Source of the DNA: an uncultured Bacteroidales bacterium
GTDB taxonomy: Bacteria; Bacteroidota; Bacteroidia; Bacteroidales; JAUNSR01
Length of the DNA stretch: 37,476 nt
Reading direction: 5' to 3'
Assembly (NCBI GenBank): GCA_947074145.1
Contig: CAMTOJ010000035.1
Coordinates: forward strand, 1-37,476
Within the stretch, counting starts at the first letter, position 1, and each line of letters starts with the position of its first letter. The notes beneath the pieces were generated by a model. It made no database searches. It was not told the DNA's origin and was given only the letters and a program-made list of their open reading frames with translations. The position numbers and the translations under genes were made by a program. Positions 22,831 to 31,406 of this stretch are shown one piece after another.

Positions 22831-25308
22831 ATGACACGTTTAAATATTGCGTTATATAATTTTTTCAAGAATCATAAGCTCATACTCTATATTTCGATGT
22901 TATGCAGTTTTATCTTATTTGCATTTCTGGGATCAAAAATTGTATATGAAGAAGATATAACAAAGCTTTTACCTTCGACCGAAAGTGGCGGAAATGAACA
23001 ATTAGTATTTCAAAACTTAAGAGTAAAAGATAAGATATTTGTTCTTTTTACAGGTGATACACCCGAAAATATGGCAATTGTATGTGATGATTTCTTTGAA
23101 AAACTACAGGAAGAGGATTCTGACAATTTGCTTATAGATAATGTGTTATCAGGATTTGATGAAGAGATACTTTTGGATGCTGTCGGTTATTTATATGACA
23201 ATGCGCCGGTTTTTATTCCCTCAGAAGCTTATCCATCAATAAATAATTCGTTGTCTGACGAAAATATTAAAAAGCAGATGACTGCTAATTATGAATTAGC
23301 AAGCGGACCGGCTGCTGCTACTATGATGGATTTAGTCAGAATTGACCCTATCGGTCTGAGAAATTCTATATTAGAAAATATGACAGATCTTAAAGATGGG
23401 ATAGGAGGAAACTATTTGGTTTATGATTCCCATTTTTTTACACAGGATACAACTGTTGCTTTAGCATTTATATCGCCGGCTTTCAAATCTTTTGATGCAA
23501 AAAGTAGTATAAGACTTGTAGATTTAATAGATGAACTAATTGTAGAGTTTTCTACTAAATATCCACAAACTGAGATATTATATCATGGAGCTCCTGTTCA
23601 AAGTGTATATAATTCGAGACAGATAAAAAAGGATCTTGTAATGACACTTACTTTATCTATGATAATTGTAAGTCTTATAATAGGATTATGCTTTAAGAAT
23701 AAATCTACATTACTTCTTCTTGCTTTACCTGTTATATATGGTACATTTTTCTCTTTGGCAATGATTTATATTATAAAAGGGGGGATGTCTTTAATGGCAT
23801 TAGGAATTGGAGCAATAGTATTGGGTGTTGCTCTTAGCTATTCACTTCATGTTATTACGCATTATAAATACGTAACTGATCCAATAAGAGTTTTGGAAGA
23901 TCAGACAGTGCCGGTTGTACTTGGTTGTTTAACCACAATCGGTTCTTTTATGGGACTAATGTTTACTAAATCAGAATTATTAAAGGACTTTGGTCTGTTT
24001 GCTTCTTTAGCTTTGATTGGTACTACATTTTTTGCATTAGTTTTCCTACCGCATTTATTTAATACAAAACGAAATAAGAAATCGGAGAAAGCTTTTATCC
24101 TATTTGAGAAAATAAATTCATATCCTTTTGAGAAACAAAAATGGCTTATAGGATTAATTCTTGTAGTTTTTGCTGCTTCATTATATTTTAAAAATTCCGT
24201 AACATTCGACTCTGATCTTAAGAATATCGGTTATCATGAGTCAAAAGTTGTGCGTTCGCAAACAATTTTCAACGAAAAGACTTCAGACGGACTTGTTACC
24301 ACATATTATGCGTCTGCATCTTCTAATCTTGATTCTGCAATTATTACAAGTAGAGAGATTACAAGAAAACTGGAATTTTTAAAGAATGAAGGTATCTTGG
24401 AATCTTATTCAAAAGGAAATAACTTATTTCTAACAGAGAAGGAACAAAATGAAAGAATAGAGGTTTGGAATAGCTTTTGGAGCGATACAAAGGTTGAGGA
24501 TACAAGAAGATCACTTGTAAAATATGGCTCTGACTATGGTTTTAAAGAGACTACATTTAAACCATTTATAAATATGGTTTCGTCAGATTATGAACCTACA
24601 AAAATTTGTGAAAGTGAAGTCTTCCCAGAGTCATTGATGTCTAATATTATTGAAGTTTCTGACGACAACTATATGATATTTACATCAGTAAGAACTTTGC
24701 GCGAAAATCAAAGAAGAGTAAGCGATGAGGTCGCTGCTTTACCAGGGTCTCTAATTATAGATCCATTTTATTATACAAATGATATGGTTAGCCTTATAAA
24801 TGAGGATTTCAATACCACTCTTGCAATATCCTCTTTATTTGTGTTTATAGTTCTTCTTATATCGTTTAAAAGTATTGTCATTTCACTCCTTGCATTTTTG
24901 CCTATGGGAATGAGCTGGATAATGGTTTTGGGTATTATGGGAGCTATGGGATTACAATTTAATCTTATAAATATTGTTATATCTACTTTTATTTTTGGAA
25001 TAGGTGTTGATTACAGCATATTTATTATGGATGGATTGATATCAAAATATCAAAATCATAAAGATGTATTGGTCTATCATAAGACGGCAATTATATTCTC
25101 GGCACTTGTCTTGATTACAGTAGTGGTTACATTGATGTTTGCAACTCATCCGGCCATAAAATCTATAGGATTTTCAACACTTATTGGAATGAGTTCAACT
25201 GTATTGTTATCATATACAATCCAACCTTTGCTTTTCAATATTCTCGTTAAAGCAAGAAAGAGATCTGGAAAAGGTAAATTTTTATCAAGACTGGATATCA
25301 GAAAGTAA
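22831..25308 (+). CDS. MMPL/RND-superfamily lipid exporter
   Basis: An 825-residue inner-membrane transporter in two homologous halves: each has one helix, a periplasmic domain and five more helices. Membrane blocks lie at about 15-35, 270-415, 440-460 and 650-810. The second half keeps the family's proton-relay Asp-Tyr pair in GVDYSIF (Asp727-Tyr728). The first half reads VALSYSLHV, with Ser336 where Asp is usual. MMPL proteins move lipids and polyketides across or out of the inner membrane and are regular members of aryl-polyene and flexirubin clusters. I infer it extracts the cluster's acyl product for delivery to the outer membrane with the LolA-like protein. Confidence 0.9.
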   Translation: MTRLNIALYNFFKNHKLILYISMLCSFILFAFLGSKIVYEEDITKLLPSTESGGNEQLVFQNLRVKDKIFVLFTGDTPENMAIVCDDFFEKLQEEDSDNLLIDNVLSGFDEEILLDAVGYLYDNAPVFIPSEAYPSINNSLSDENIKKQMTANYELASGPAAATMMDLVRIDPIGLRNSILENMTDLKDGIGGNYLVYDSHFFTQDTTVALAFISPAFKSFDAKSSIRLVDLIDELIVEFSTKYPQTEILYHGAPVQSVYNSRQIKKDLVMTLTLSMIIVSLIIGLCFKNKSTLLLLALPVIYGTFFSLAMIYIIKGGMSLMALGIGAIVLGVALSYSLHVITHYKYVTDPIRVLEDQTVPVVLGCLTTIGSFMGLMFTKSELLKDFGLFASLALIGTTFFALVFLPHLFNTKRNKKSEKAFILFEKINSYPFEKQKWLIGLILVVFAASLYFKNSVTFDSDLKNIGYHESKVVRSQTIFNEKTSDGLVTTYYASASSNLDSAIITSREITRKLEFLKNEGILESYSKGNNLFLTEKEQNERIEVWNSFWSDTKVEDTRRSLVKYGSDYGFKETTFKPFINMVSSDYEPTKICESEVFPESLMSNIIEVSDDNYMIFTSVRTLRENQRRVSDEVAALPGSLIIDPFYYTNDMVSLINEDFNTTLAISSLFVFIVLLISFKSIVISLLAFLPMGMSWIMVLGIMGAMGLQFNLINIVISTFIFGIGVDYSIFIMDGLISKYQNHKDVLVYHKTAIIFSALVLITVVVTLMFATHPAIKSIGFSTLIGMSSTVLLSYTIQPLLFNILVKARKRSGKGKFLSRLDIRK

Positions 25309-25336
25309 TAATCTCTCGAATTAATCAATTAAATCA

Positions 25337-26824
25337 ATGAAAAGAAAAAAGGTGTTGATCGTAGGGGGTGGTTTAGGAGGATTGCAATGCGGATATATTC
25401 TCGCCAAAAATGATTTTGACGTTACTGTATTGGAACAAAATAAACTACCGGGAGGATATATACAATCTTATAAAAGAGGAAAAACTGTACTTGATACAGG
25501 GTTTCATTATATTGGAGGTCTTGACGAAGGCAAACCGCTACATAAAGTATTTGATTATATGAATCTGCTTGATTTGCCATGGCAACAGCTTGATGATGAC
25601 ATTGCGGACGAGATAATAGTAGATGGCAAATCATATTATTATGCAACAGGGATAGATAATTTCGGAGAGAGTTTAAAACAACAGTTTACCGGCTTAAATA
25701 AAGAGATAGATGAATATTGTCAGATATTAAAAAACGTTGGCGATATGCTTGCTCCAAGTTTAAGACGCCAAGATCCGACAGAAATGTTTGCTTCTGAATA
25801 TTTTACAACTTCAGCCTACGAATTTCTAAAAAGCAAAATTAAAGATGAAAGATTAATAGATGTGCTTTCCGGAGCATCATTAAAGATGGAACTAAATCCG
25901 GAAACATTGCCATTATATGTTTTTGCTCAGGTAAACTCAACTTTTATTCAGAGTTCATGGCGTCTAAGGGGCGGAGGAATGCAAATAGCAGAAAAGTTGA
26001 TTTCCGATATAGAAGCTATGGGAGGTAAAGTTGTTACCGGTTGCAAGGTATTGGAATTAATTGAAAAGGATGGTATGATTGTATCGGCAATTACAGATAA
26101 AGGAACAGAGGAAAAAGCCGATTTTTTCATATCCAATGCACACCCTTCAGTCACTCTTGATCTTATAAAAGATAGTAAGATGATAAGAAATCTTTATAGA
26201 AAAAGAGTTAAAAACCTTCCGAATACTTATGGGATGTTTACAACAAGTCTTATTCTTAAGGAGAATAGCATAAAATATGAAAATAGAAATATTTTCAAAT
26301 ATGAGCCACGCACTATCTGGCAACAATCCATTTATAGAGGCAAACAAGATATTGAGGCTGCCATGGTAAGTATTCAGGTCCCTGAACCAGGAAATTTATA
26401 TACAAGAAATATTGATATATTAACTCCTATGCATCTTCAAGAGTTGGAACAGTGGAAAGATACTTCTGTTTTCAAACGAGGTCAGGATTATGAGGATTAT
26501 AAGCAACAAAAGGCAAATCAATGTATCGATTATGTGAGTGACCGATTTCCGGGTTTAAAGGATGCTATTGAAAAGATTTATACAAGCACTCCTTTGACAT
26601 ATAGAGATTACTGTGGAATAGAGGATGGAACTGCATACGGCATAAGAAAAGATTGTAATAACCTTATGTTTACAATGTTAACTCCAAAAACACCAGTTAA
26701 GAATTTGTTTATGACAGGGCAGAGTCTCATGATTCATGGTGTATTAGGGGTGACTATGACCTCTTTGATGACATGTATGGAGATTATAGATAAGGAAAAA
26801 TTATTAAGTGATGTGGGGTTATAA
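25337..26824 (+). CDS. Phytoene-desaturase/retinol-saturase-like FAD oxidoreductase
   Basis: A 495-residue flavoprotein. The N-terminal Rossmann motif VLIVGGGLGGLQCGYIL with the acidic strand end TVLEQN binds FAD, followed by the amine-oxidase-like GGYIQSYKRG loop. Near the C-terminus MTGQSLMIHGVLGVTMTSLM closes the FAD site, as in CrtI, CrtISO and retinol saturase relatives (COG1233). No carotenoid genes (crtB, crtE) are nearby. The setting suggests it desaturates, isomerises or saturates bonds in the polyenic acyl chain. Related flavoproteins occur in flexirubin-type clusters. The true reaction is unknown. Confidence 0.85.
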   Translation: MKRKKVLIVGGGLGGLQCGYILAKNDFDVTVLEQNKLPGGYIQSYKRGKTVLDTGFHYIGGLDEGKPLHKVFDYMNLLDLPWQQLDDDIADEIIVDGKSYYYATGIDNFGESLKQQFTGLNKEIDEYCQILKNVGDMLAPSLRRQDPTEMFASEYFTTSAYEFLKSKIKDERLIDVLSGASLKMELNPETLPLYVFAQVNSTFIQSSWRLRGGGMQIAEKLISDIEAMGGKVVTGCKVLELIEKDGMIVSAITDKGTEEKADFFISNAHPSVTLDLIKDSKMIRNLYRKRVKNLPNTYGMFTTSLILKENSIKYENRNIFKYEPRTIWQQSIYRGKQDIEAAMVSIQVPEPGNLYTRNIDILTPMHLQELEQWKDTSVFKRGQDYEDYKQQKANQCIDYVSDRFPGLKDAIEKIYTSTPLTYRDYCGIEDGTAYGIRKDCNNLMFTMLTPKTPVKNLFMTGQSLMIHGVLGVTMTSLMTCMEIIDKEKLLSDVGL

Positions 26825-26872
26825 ATTTATTATACAAATCACATTTAAATAGAAAAATAGAAAAAATTAATT

Positions 26873-27601
26873 ATGAAATACGCATTAGTAACCGGCGGTA
26901 GTCGTGGAATTGGAAGAGCTGTAAGTATTAAACTTGCTTCTATGGGATATAACGTTATTATTAATTATGTTTCTAATGAAGCAGAAGCTCTTAAAACAAA
27001 AGAATTAGTTGAATCTTACGGTGTAGAAGGTGAAATTTTGAAATTTGACGTTTCAAAAAGAGAAGAAACACTTAAAGCAATTGAAAACTGGCAGGAGAAT
27101 CATCAAGGAGAGTATATCGAAGTATTGATCAATAATGCGGGTATCAGAAAAGACAATCTTCTTGTGTGGATGGAACCCGAAGATTGGTCAAGTGTTGTAA
27201 ATATAAGTCTTGATGGATTTTACAATGTAACACGTCCTCTTTTACAACCAATGTTGATTAAGAAATTTGGAAGAATTGTCAATATGGTATCGCTTTCCGG
27301 TCTTAAAGGAATAGCCGGACAAGTCAATTATTCAGCTTCTAAGGCTGGTGTAATAGGAGCAACTAAGGCTTTGGCTCAAGAGGTTGCACGAAAGAAAGTA
27401 ACAGTTAATGCTGTAGCTCCGGGATTCATTAAAACTGATATGGTAGATGGACTTAATGAAGCGGAATTAAAAAAACAAATTCCAGCAAATAGATTTGGCG
27501 AAGCTGAGGAAGTGGCAAACCTTGTCGGATTCTTGGTTTCAAAAGAATCATCTTATATAACAGGAGAGGTAATTAATATAAACGGAGGATTATATTCATA
27601 A
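26873..27601 (+). CDS. 3-oxoacyl-ACP reductase (FabG-type SDR) of the cluster
   Basis: A 242-residue SDR with the cofactor loop TGGSRGIG, NNAG, the catalytic serine in VSLSG, and YSASK. The fold and C-terminus (INGGLYS) follow FabG. It differs substantially from the FabG at 16939, so the cluster brings its own ketoreductase. With the ketosynthase and dehydratases it completes the elongation cycle except for an enoyl reductase. That step is absent here, which would leave the double bonds in place unless the housekeeping enzyme acts. Confidence 0.92.
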   Translation: MKYALVTGGSRGIGRAVSIKLASMGYNVIINYVSNEAEALKTKELVESYGVEGEILKFDVSKREETLKAIENWQENHQGEYIEVLINNAGIRKDNLLVWMEPEDWSSVVNISLDGFYNVTRPLLQPMLIKKFGRIVNMVSLSGLKGIAGQVNYSASKAGVIGATKALAQEVARKKVTVNAVAPGFIKTDMVDGLNEAELKKQIPANRFGEAEEVANLVGFLVSKESSYITGEVININGGLYS

Positions 27602-27621
27602 TCTATTAAAATAGAATCGTT

Positions 27622-28242
27622 ATGAAAATTACAGGTTTAAAACTTTGCCTCTTATCTTTTGGTTTCACATTGGGACTTTCGGCAGCAGAACCGTCAAAAG
27701 AGTTTATAAATACCCTGAAAATAGAAAATGAAAAAATTCAAACTATAGTTTGTCCTTTTAATCAGGAGAAACATCTGGAGGTTTTTGAAAATCCATTAAA
27801 AACAAATGGTACTTTCTACTATCAGAAAGATAACAAAGTTTGTATGAGTTATGATAATCCCAAAGGGGATCTATTGCTAATAAACGGAGATCAGTTTGTT
27901 ATGATTACAAACGGAAAAACTCAGAACAAAAATGCTCAGAATAAGAATAAATTCGGTGCTCTTAAGAATTTGTTATTTGCATGTTTTCAAGGTGATCTGA
28001 ACTCAATAGGTGATTGTTCTTTCGATTATTCAGAAGATAGCAACCATTATATTATAGTGGCTGAAATGAAAAAGAAAAGTAGAATATTACCGGAAAAGCT
28101 TCTTCTGAAGTATGACAAGAAAAACTTTATAATTTCATATATGGAAATGTTGGAATCAAATGGTAATAAAACTGTTTATATACTTGAAAATAAGTCTATA
28201 AACGAATCAGTCGATACCAATGTATTCCATTATGATAAATAA
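27622..28242 (+). CDS. LolA-like periplasmic lipoprotein/lipid carrier
   Basis: A 206-residue exported protein with a signal peptide (1-21, ending LSAAEP). It then shows the LolA pattern: [52 protein letters not shown], and a late strand pair [19 protein letters not shown]. LolA folds as an open beta-barrel that shields acyl chains in the periplasm. A LolA paralogue (ApeL) is a standard part of aryl-polyene clusters. As the last gene of this cluster it probably carries the product or its lipid form from the MMPL exporter to the outer membrane. It is probably not the general lipoprotein carrier. Confidence 0.85.
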   Translation: MKITGLKLCLLSFGFTLGLSAAEPSKEFINTLKIENEKIQTIVCPFNQEKHLEVFENPLKTNGTFYYQKDNKVCMSYDNPKGDLLLINGDQFVMITNGKTQNKNAQNKNKFGALKNLLFACFQGDLNSIGDCSFDYSEDSNHYIIVAEMKKKSRILPEKLLLKYDKKNFIISYMEMLESNGNKTVYILENKSINESVDTNVFHYDK

Positions 28243-28279
28243 TAGTAAGTGACACGATTTTAATGTTGATTGTTTTTTG

Positions 28280-28287
28280 TATTTTTG
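28280..28287 (+). promoter_or_regulatory. -7 promoter element of proS
   Basis: TATTTTTG matches the Bacteroidota -7 consensus exactly. No good -33 element is visible 19-21 bases upstream. It argues that translation starts at 28344 and not at the in-frame ATG at 28263, which would precede transcription. Confidence 0.5.
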
Positions 28288-28343
28288 CGGAGCTAAAAGA
28301 TGTCTCTTTAGCTGATGATATAAAAAACAAATTAAATTACTAT

Positions 28344-29825
28344 ATGGCAAAAGAATTAAAAGAACTGACTCCAAGATCTGTAAGTTACTCACAATGGTAT
28401 AATGACCTTGTAACAAAAGCTGAACTTGCAGAAAATTCAGCAGTTCGCGGATGTATGGTCATCAAGCCTTACGGATATGCAATCTGGGAAAAGATGCAAC
28501 GTAATCTAGATGATATGTTTAAGGAAACAGGGCATGTAAACGCTTATTTTCCTTTATTCATTCCTAAGTCGTTTTTAAGTAAAGAGGCAGATCATGTTGA
28601 AGGGTTTGCAAAGGAATGTGCTGTTGTTACCCATTATCGTCTAAAGAATAATCCTGACGGTACAGGTGTTGTTGTTGATCCTGAGGCAAAATTAGAGGAA
28701 GAACTTATTGTTCGCCCAACTTCAGAAACAATAATCTGGAACACATATAAAGGATGGATCCAATCATGGAGAGATCTTCCTATTCTTTGTAATCAGTGGG
28801 CAAATGTTGTAAGATGGGAGATGCGTACTCGTATGTTTCTTCGTACTGCAGAATTCTTGTGGCAAGAGGGACATACTGCTCATGCTACTCAAGAAGAGGC
28901 TATTGAGGAATCTATTAAAATGATTAACGTTTATAGTGATTTTGCAGAAAACTTCATGGCGGTGCCTGTTGTTAAAGGTGTGAAATCGGCTAATGAACGT
29001 TTTGCCGGAGCTGTCGAAACATATACTATTGAAGCTATGATGCAAGATGGTAAAGCTCTACAATCAGGAACTTCTCATTTCCTTGGTCAGAATTTTGCAA
29101 AAGCATTTGATGTAACATTCATGAATAAAGAGGGAAGACCGGAGTTTGTTTGGGCTACTTCTTGGGGAGTTTCAACTCGTTTGATGGGTGCTCTAATTAT
29201 GACACACTCAGATGACAATGGTCTAGTGTTGCCTCCGAAACTTGCGCCGATACAGGTTGTTATCATTCCTATTCATAGAAATGATGAGCAGCTTTCTCAG
29301 ATAAATGCTCGTGTAGCTGAAATAACAGCTGAACTGAAAAAATATGGTATTTCAGTTAAATATGATAACGGAGATAATAAAAAACCGGGATGGAAATTTG
29401 CTGAATATGAACTTAAAGGTGTACCTGTTCGTCTTGTAATGGGAGGTCGTGATCTTGAAAACAATACTATCGAAGTATTCCGTAGAGATACTCTTACAAA
29501 AGAAACAATTTCACAAGATGGTATAGCTGAGTATGTAAAAGAACTTTTGGATAAAATTCAGGAGAACATATTCAAAAAAGCTTACGATATGCGTGAATCT
29601 ACTACCAAAACAGTAGATACTTGGGAAGAATTTAAGGAAAAGATCGAAGAGGGTGGTTTTATCCTTGCTCATTGGGATGGAACTCCTGAAACAGAGGAGT
29701 ATATTAAAGATCAGACAAAGGCTACAATACGTTGTATTCCTTTAGATGGCGATAAAACTCCCGGAGTATGTATGGTGACAGGAAAACCATCAGCACAACG
29801 TGTTTTATTTGCAAGAGCTTATTAA
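28344..29825 (+). CDS. proS: Prolyl-tRNA synthetase, archaeal/eukaryotic type
   Basis: A 493-residue class II synthetase charging tRNA-Pro. The start at ATG 28344 ([20 protein letters not shown]) fits the family N-terminus. Motif 2 lies around [20 protein letters not shown], with the QEGHTAH loop after it. The motif 3 region contains [13 protein letters not shown]. The anticodon-binding domain (about 275-380) is followed by a C-terminal zinc-binding-like domain. It lacks the YbaK-like editing insertion of the longer bacterial type, which fits the free-standing YbaK homologue at 14081. A strong terminator follows. Confidence 0.97.
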   Translation: MAKELKELTPRSVSYSQWYNDLVTKAELAENSAVRGCMVIKPYGYAIWEKMQRNLDDMFKETGHVNAYFPLFIPKSFLSKEADHVEGFAKECAVVTHYRLKNNPDGTGVVVDPEAKLEEELIVRPTSETIIWNTYKGWIQSWRDLPILCNQWANVVRWEMRTRMFLRTAEFLWQEGHTAHATQEEAIEESIKMINVYSDFAENFMAVPVVKGVKSANERFAGAVETYTIEAMMQDGKALQSGTSHFLGQNFAKAFDVTFMNKEGRPEFVWATSWGVSTRLMGALIMTHSDDNGLVLPPKLAPIQVVIIPIHRNDEQLSQINARVAEITAELKKYGISVKYDNGDNKKPGWKFAEYELKGVPVRLVMGGRDLENNTIEVFRRDTLTKETISQDGIAEYVKELLDKIQENIFKKAYDMRESTTKTVDTWEEFKEKIEEGGFILAHWDGTPETEEYIKDQTKATIRCIPLDGDKTPGVCMVTGKPSAQRVLFARAY

Positions 29826-29848
29826 ATAATAGATATTATTATATAACT

Positions 29849-29893
29849 AAGAGTGATTCCATTCTATATTAGAAGGAATCACTCTTTTTTTAT
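29849..29893 (+). terminator. proS terminator
   Basis: Perfect 12-base arms AAGAGTGATTCC (29849-29860) and GGAATCACTCTT (29875-29886) enclose a 14-base loop and lead into T7. It lies 24 bases after the stop. Confidence 0.92.
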
Positions 29894-30101
29894 TTTGATG
29901 AACAAAAGGCATATATCACAATGTCATATCTATTGTCCTTTCATCCTCTTTCTTGTTTTTTTAGTATAGAGCTCTCTAATTAGTAAGAAAACTATAATAT
30001 TTAAAATCTCTTTTACAATCTTAATCTGTATATAGAAATGAGATCTTTTAATATAAAAATGAGATTTATTTTAAAGAAAAATAATTAAAAACCTATTTTT
30101 C
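29894..30101. other. Spacer between the proS terminator and the thiamine promoter
   Basis: With the flanking terminator, promoter and riboswitch this makes up the 506-base gap between proS and thiD. It is very AT-rich. I see no open frame with coding character and no stable hairpin. Confidence 0.4.
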
Positions 30102-30132
30102 TTGCGTGACACGAAAATAGTTTGTTTTTTTG
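30102..30132 (+). promoter_or_regulatory. Candidate promoter of the thiamine operon
   Basis: TTG at 30102-30104 stands 20 bases before TTTTTTTG (30125-30132), a -7 box that departs from consensus at one position. The predicted transcription start, near 30139, is just ahead of the riboswitch. Confidence 0.4.
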
Positions 30133-30143
30133 TCAAATAATGG

Positions 30144-30260
30144 AAACAAGGGGTGCTCTTCTTACATGATTGTTTATTAACGGTATCAATCATTCTTCAT
30201 GAAGATGCTGAGATCATACCCTATGAACCTTTAAGCAGTTAGGACTGCGAGGGATTGTTT
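30144..30260 (+). promoter_or_regulatory. TPP riboswitch (THI element)
   Basis: It has the conserved core of the thiamine pyrophosphate aptamer: GGGGTGC, then GATGCTGAGATCATACCC with TATGAACCT, a stem (GCAGTTAGGACTGC), and CGAGGGA at the 3' side. P1 is a perfect AAACAA/TTGTTT pair (30144-30149 and 30255-30260). The optional P3 arm is extended by a hairpin ATGATTG...CAATCAT. It controls thiD and the genes downstream, switching expression off when TPP is abundant. No intrinsic terminator is clear between it and the thiD ATG, so control may be at translation initiation or through Rho. Confidence 0.95.
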
Positions 30261-30331
30261 ATCTTTAAGATTACTGCGTAATGTATAGCATTTCACATTA
30301 AGTATCCTCTTGTTTCATTTTATAAATAGTT

Positions 30332-31174
30332 ATGAAACAAAAAAGGTACTTTACATCTCTCACCATAGCCGGCTCTGATAGCGGAGGCGGTGCCGGAATC
30401 CAGGCAGATATAAAAACATTTTCTTCTCTTGGTGTTTATGCAACATCAGTAATAACTGCAATTACAGCTCAAAACACAGTTGGAGTTGATGCCGTAATGG
30501 CTGTTACTCCTTCAATAGTAGCAGGACAGCTAGATGCTGTATTTTCAGATTTTGAAATAGATTCCGTTAAAATAGGAATGTTGTATACTCCGGAGATTAT
30601 TCGAATTGTAGCAGAGAAGCTCGTTCAATATAAAGCTATAAATATAGTAGTGGATCCGGTGATGACAGCCTCGAGTGGTGAATCATTAATTCAGGTTGAT
30701 ATTGTAGATTTATATAGAAAATATTTATTCCCTCACATTACACTATTTACTCCTAATATAGATGAAGCAAAAGCTTTTACCGGTATAGATATTGATACTA
30801 AAGAAGATATGGTAAAAGCGGGTCATCGACTCATTGAAATGGGGTGTAAAGCTGTTTTGATGAAAGGGGGCCATCTAATATCAAATATTGCTCAAGATTT
30901 TCTTTTAACCGAATCGGGAGAACAAGTATTTTGTAAATCAGGTAAAATACAAACATCAAATAACCATGGGACAGGATGTACATTATCGTCCGCTATTGCT
31001 GCAAATCTGGCGCTAGGCAATAGTATAAGTGAATCAGTTATTAAATCAAAAGAGTATATGAGTAAGGCATTAGAATCCGGAAGAGATTTTAAATGCGGAA
31101 ATGGTAAAGGTCCTTTAAATCATTTCCACACACCAATATGCTATAAAAGTAAAATAGAAGAGATAAATTCCTAA
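30332..31174 (+). CDS. thiD: Hydroxymethylpyrimidine (phosphomethylpyrimidine) kinase ThiD
   Basis: A 280-residue ribokinase-fold enzyme that phosphorylates HMP and HMP-P to HMP-PP, the pyrimidine partner for ThiE. The N-terminus TIAGSDSGGGAGIQADIKTF is diagnostic. It also has VVDPVMTASSGE, LFTPNIDEA, and the anion-hole and catalytic motif HGTGCTLSSAIAANLA near the C-terminus. First gene of the riboswitch-controlled operon; thiS follows after 25 bases. Confidence 0.97.
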   Translation: MKQKRYFTSLTIAGSDSGGGAGIQADIKTFSSLGVYATSVITAITAQNTVGVDAVMAVTPSIVAGQLDAVFSDFEIDSVKIGMLYTPEIIRIVAEKLVQYKAINIVVDPVMTASSGESLIQVDIVDLYRKYLFPHITLFTPNIDEAKAFTGIDIDTKEDMVKAGHRLIEMGCKAVLMKGGHLISNIAQDFLLTESGEQVFCKSGKIQTSNNHGTGCTLSSAIAANLALGNSISESVIKSKEYMSKALESGRDFKCGNGKGPLNHFHTPICYKSKIEEINS

Positions 31175-31199
31175 ATCAAACACATTAAACATCATATTT

Positions 31200-31400
31200 A
31201 TGAATATTGAAATAAATAATGAATCCTATAATTGTACTGAGGAGAAAACACTTCAGGATATTGCTAATAGAATGGATCTAAACAAACCTGGTGTAGCCAT
31301 TGCTGTAAATATGAGAGTTATTTCTCGTGATAAATGGGATAACTATAATATGAGTGAAAATGATAAAGTGATTATCATAAATGCTACATGCGGAGGTTAG
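31200..31400 (+). CDS. thiS: Sulfur carrier protein ThiS
   Basis: A 66-residue ubiquitin-fold protein ending in the required Gly-Gly (ATCGG). It is adenylated by the ThiF-type enzyme at 36268 and becomes a thiocarboxylate that donates sulfur to the thiazole made by ThiG. The NKPGVAIAVNMRVISRDKWD segment is typical. Lies between thiD and the ThiE-like paralogue. Confidence 0.95.
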   Translation: MNIEINNESYNCTEEKTLQDIANRMDLNKPGVAIAVNMRVISRDKWDNYNMSENDKVIIINATCGG

Positions 31401-31406
31401 ATATTT

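Noticed and set aside
25337..26824. Carotenoid biosynthesis locus
   Set aside because: Only the desaturase-like flavoprotein is present. No phytoene synthase or prenyltransferase is nearby and the neighbours are ACP-dependent.
28263..28343. N-terminal extension of ProRS by 27 residues
   Set aside because: It overlaps the -7 promoter box at 28280-28287 and does not resemble the family N-terminus, which begins at 28344.
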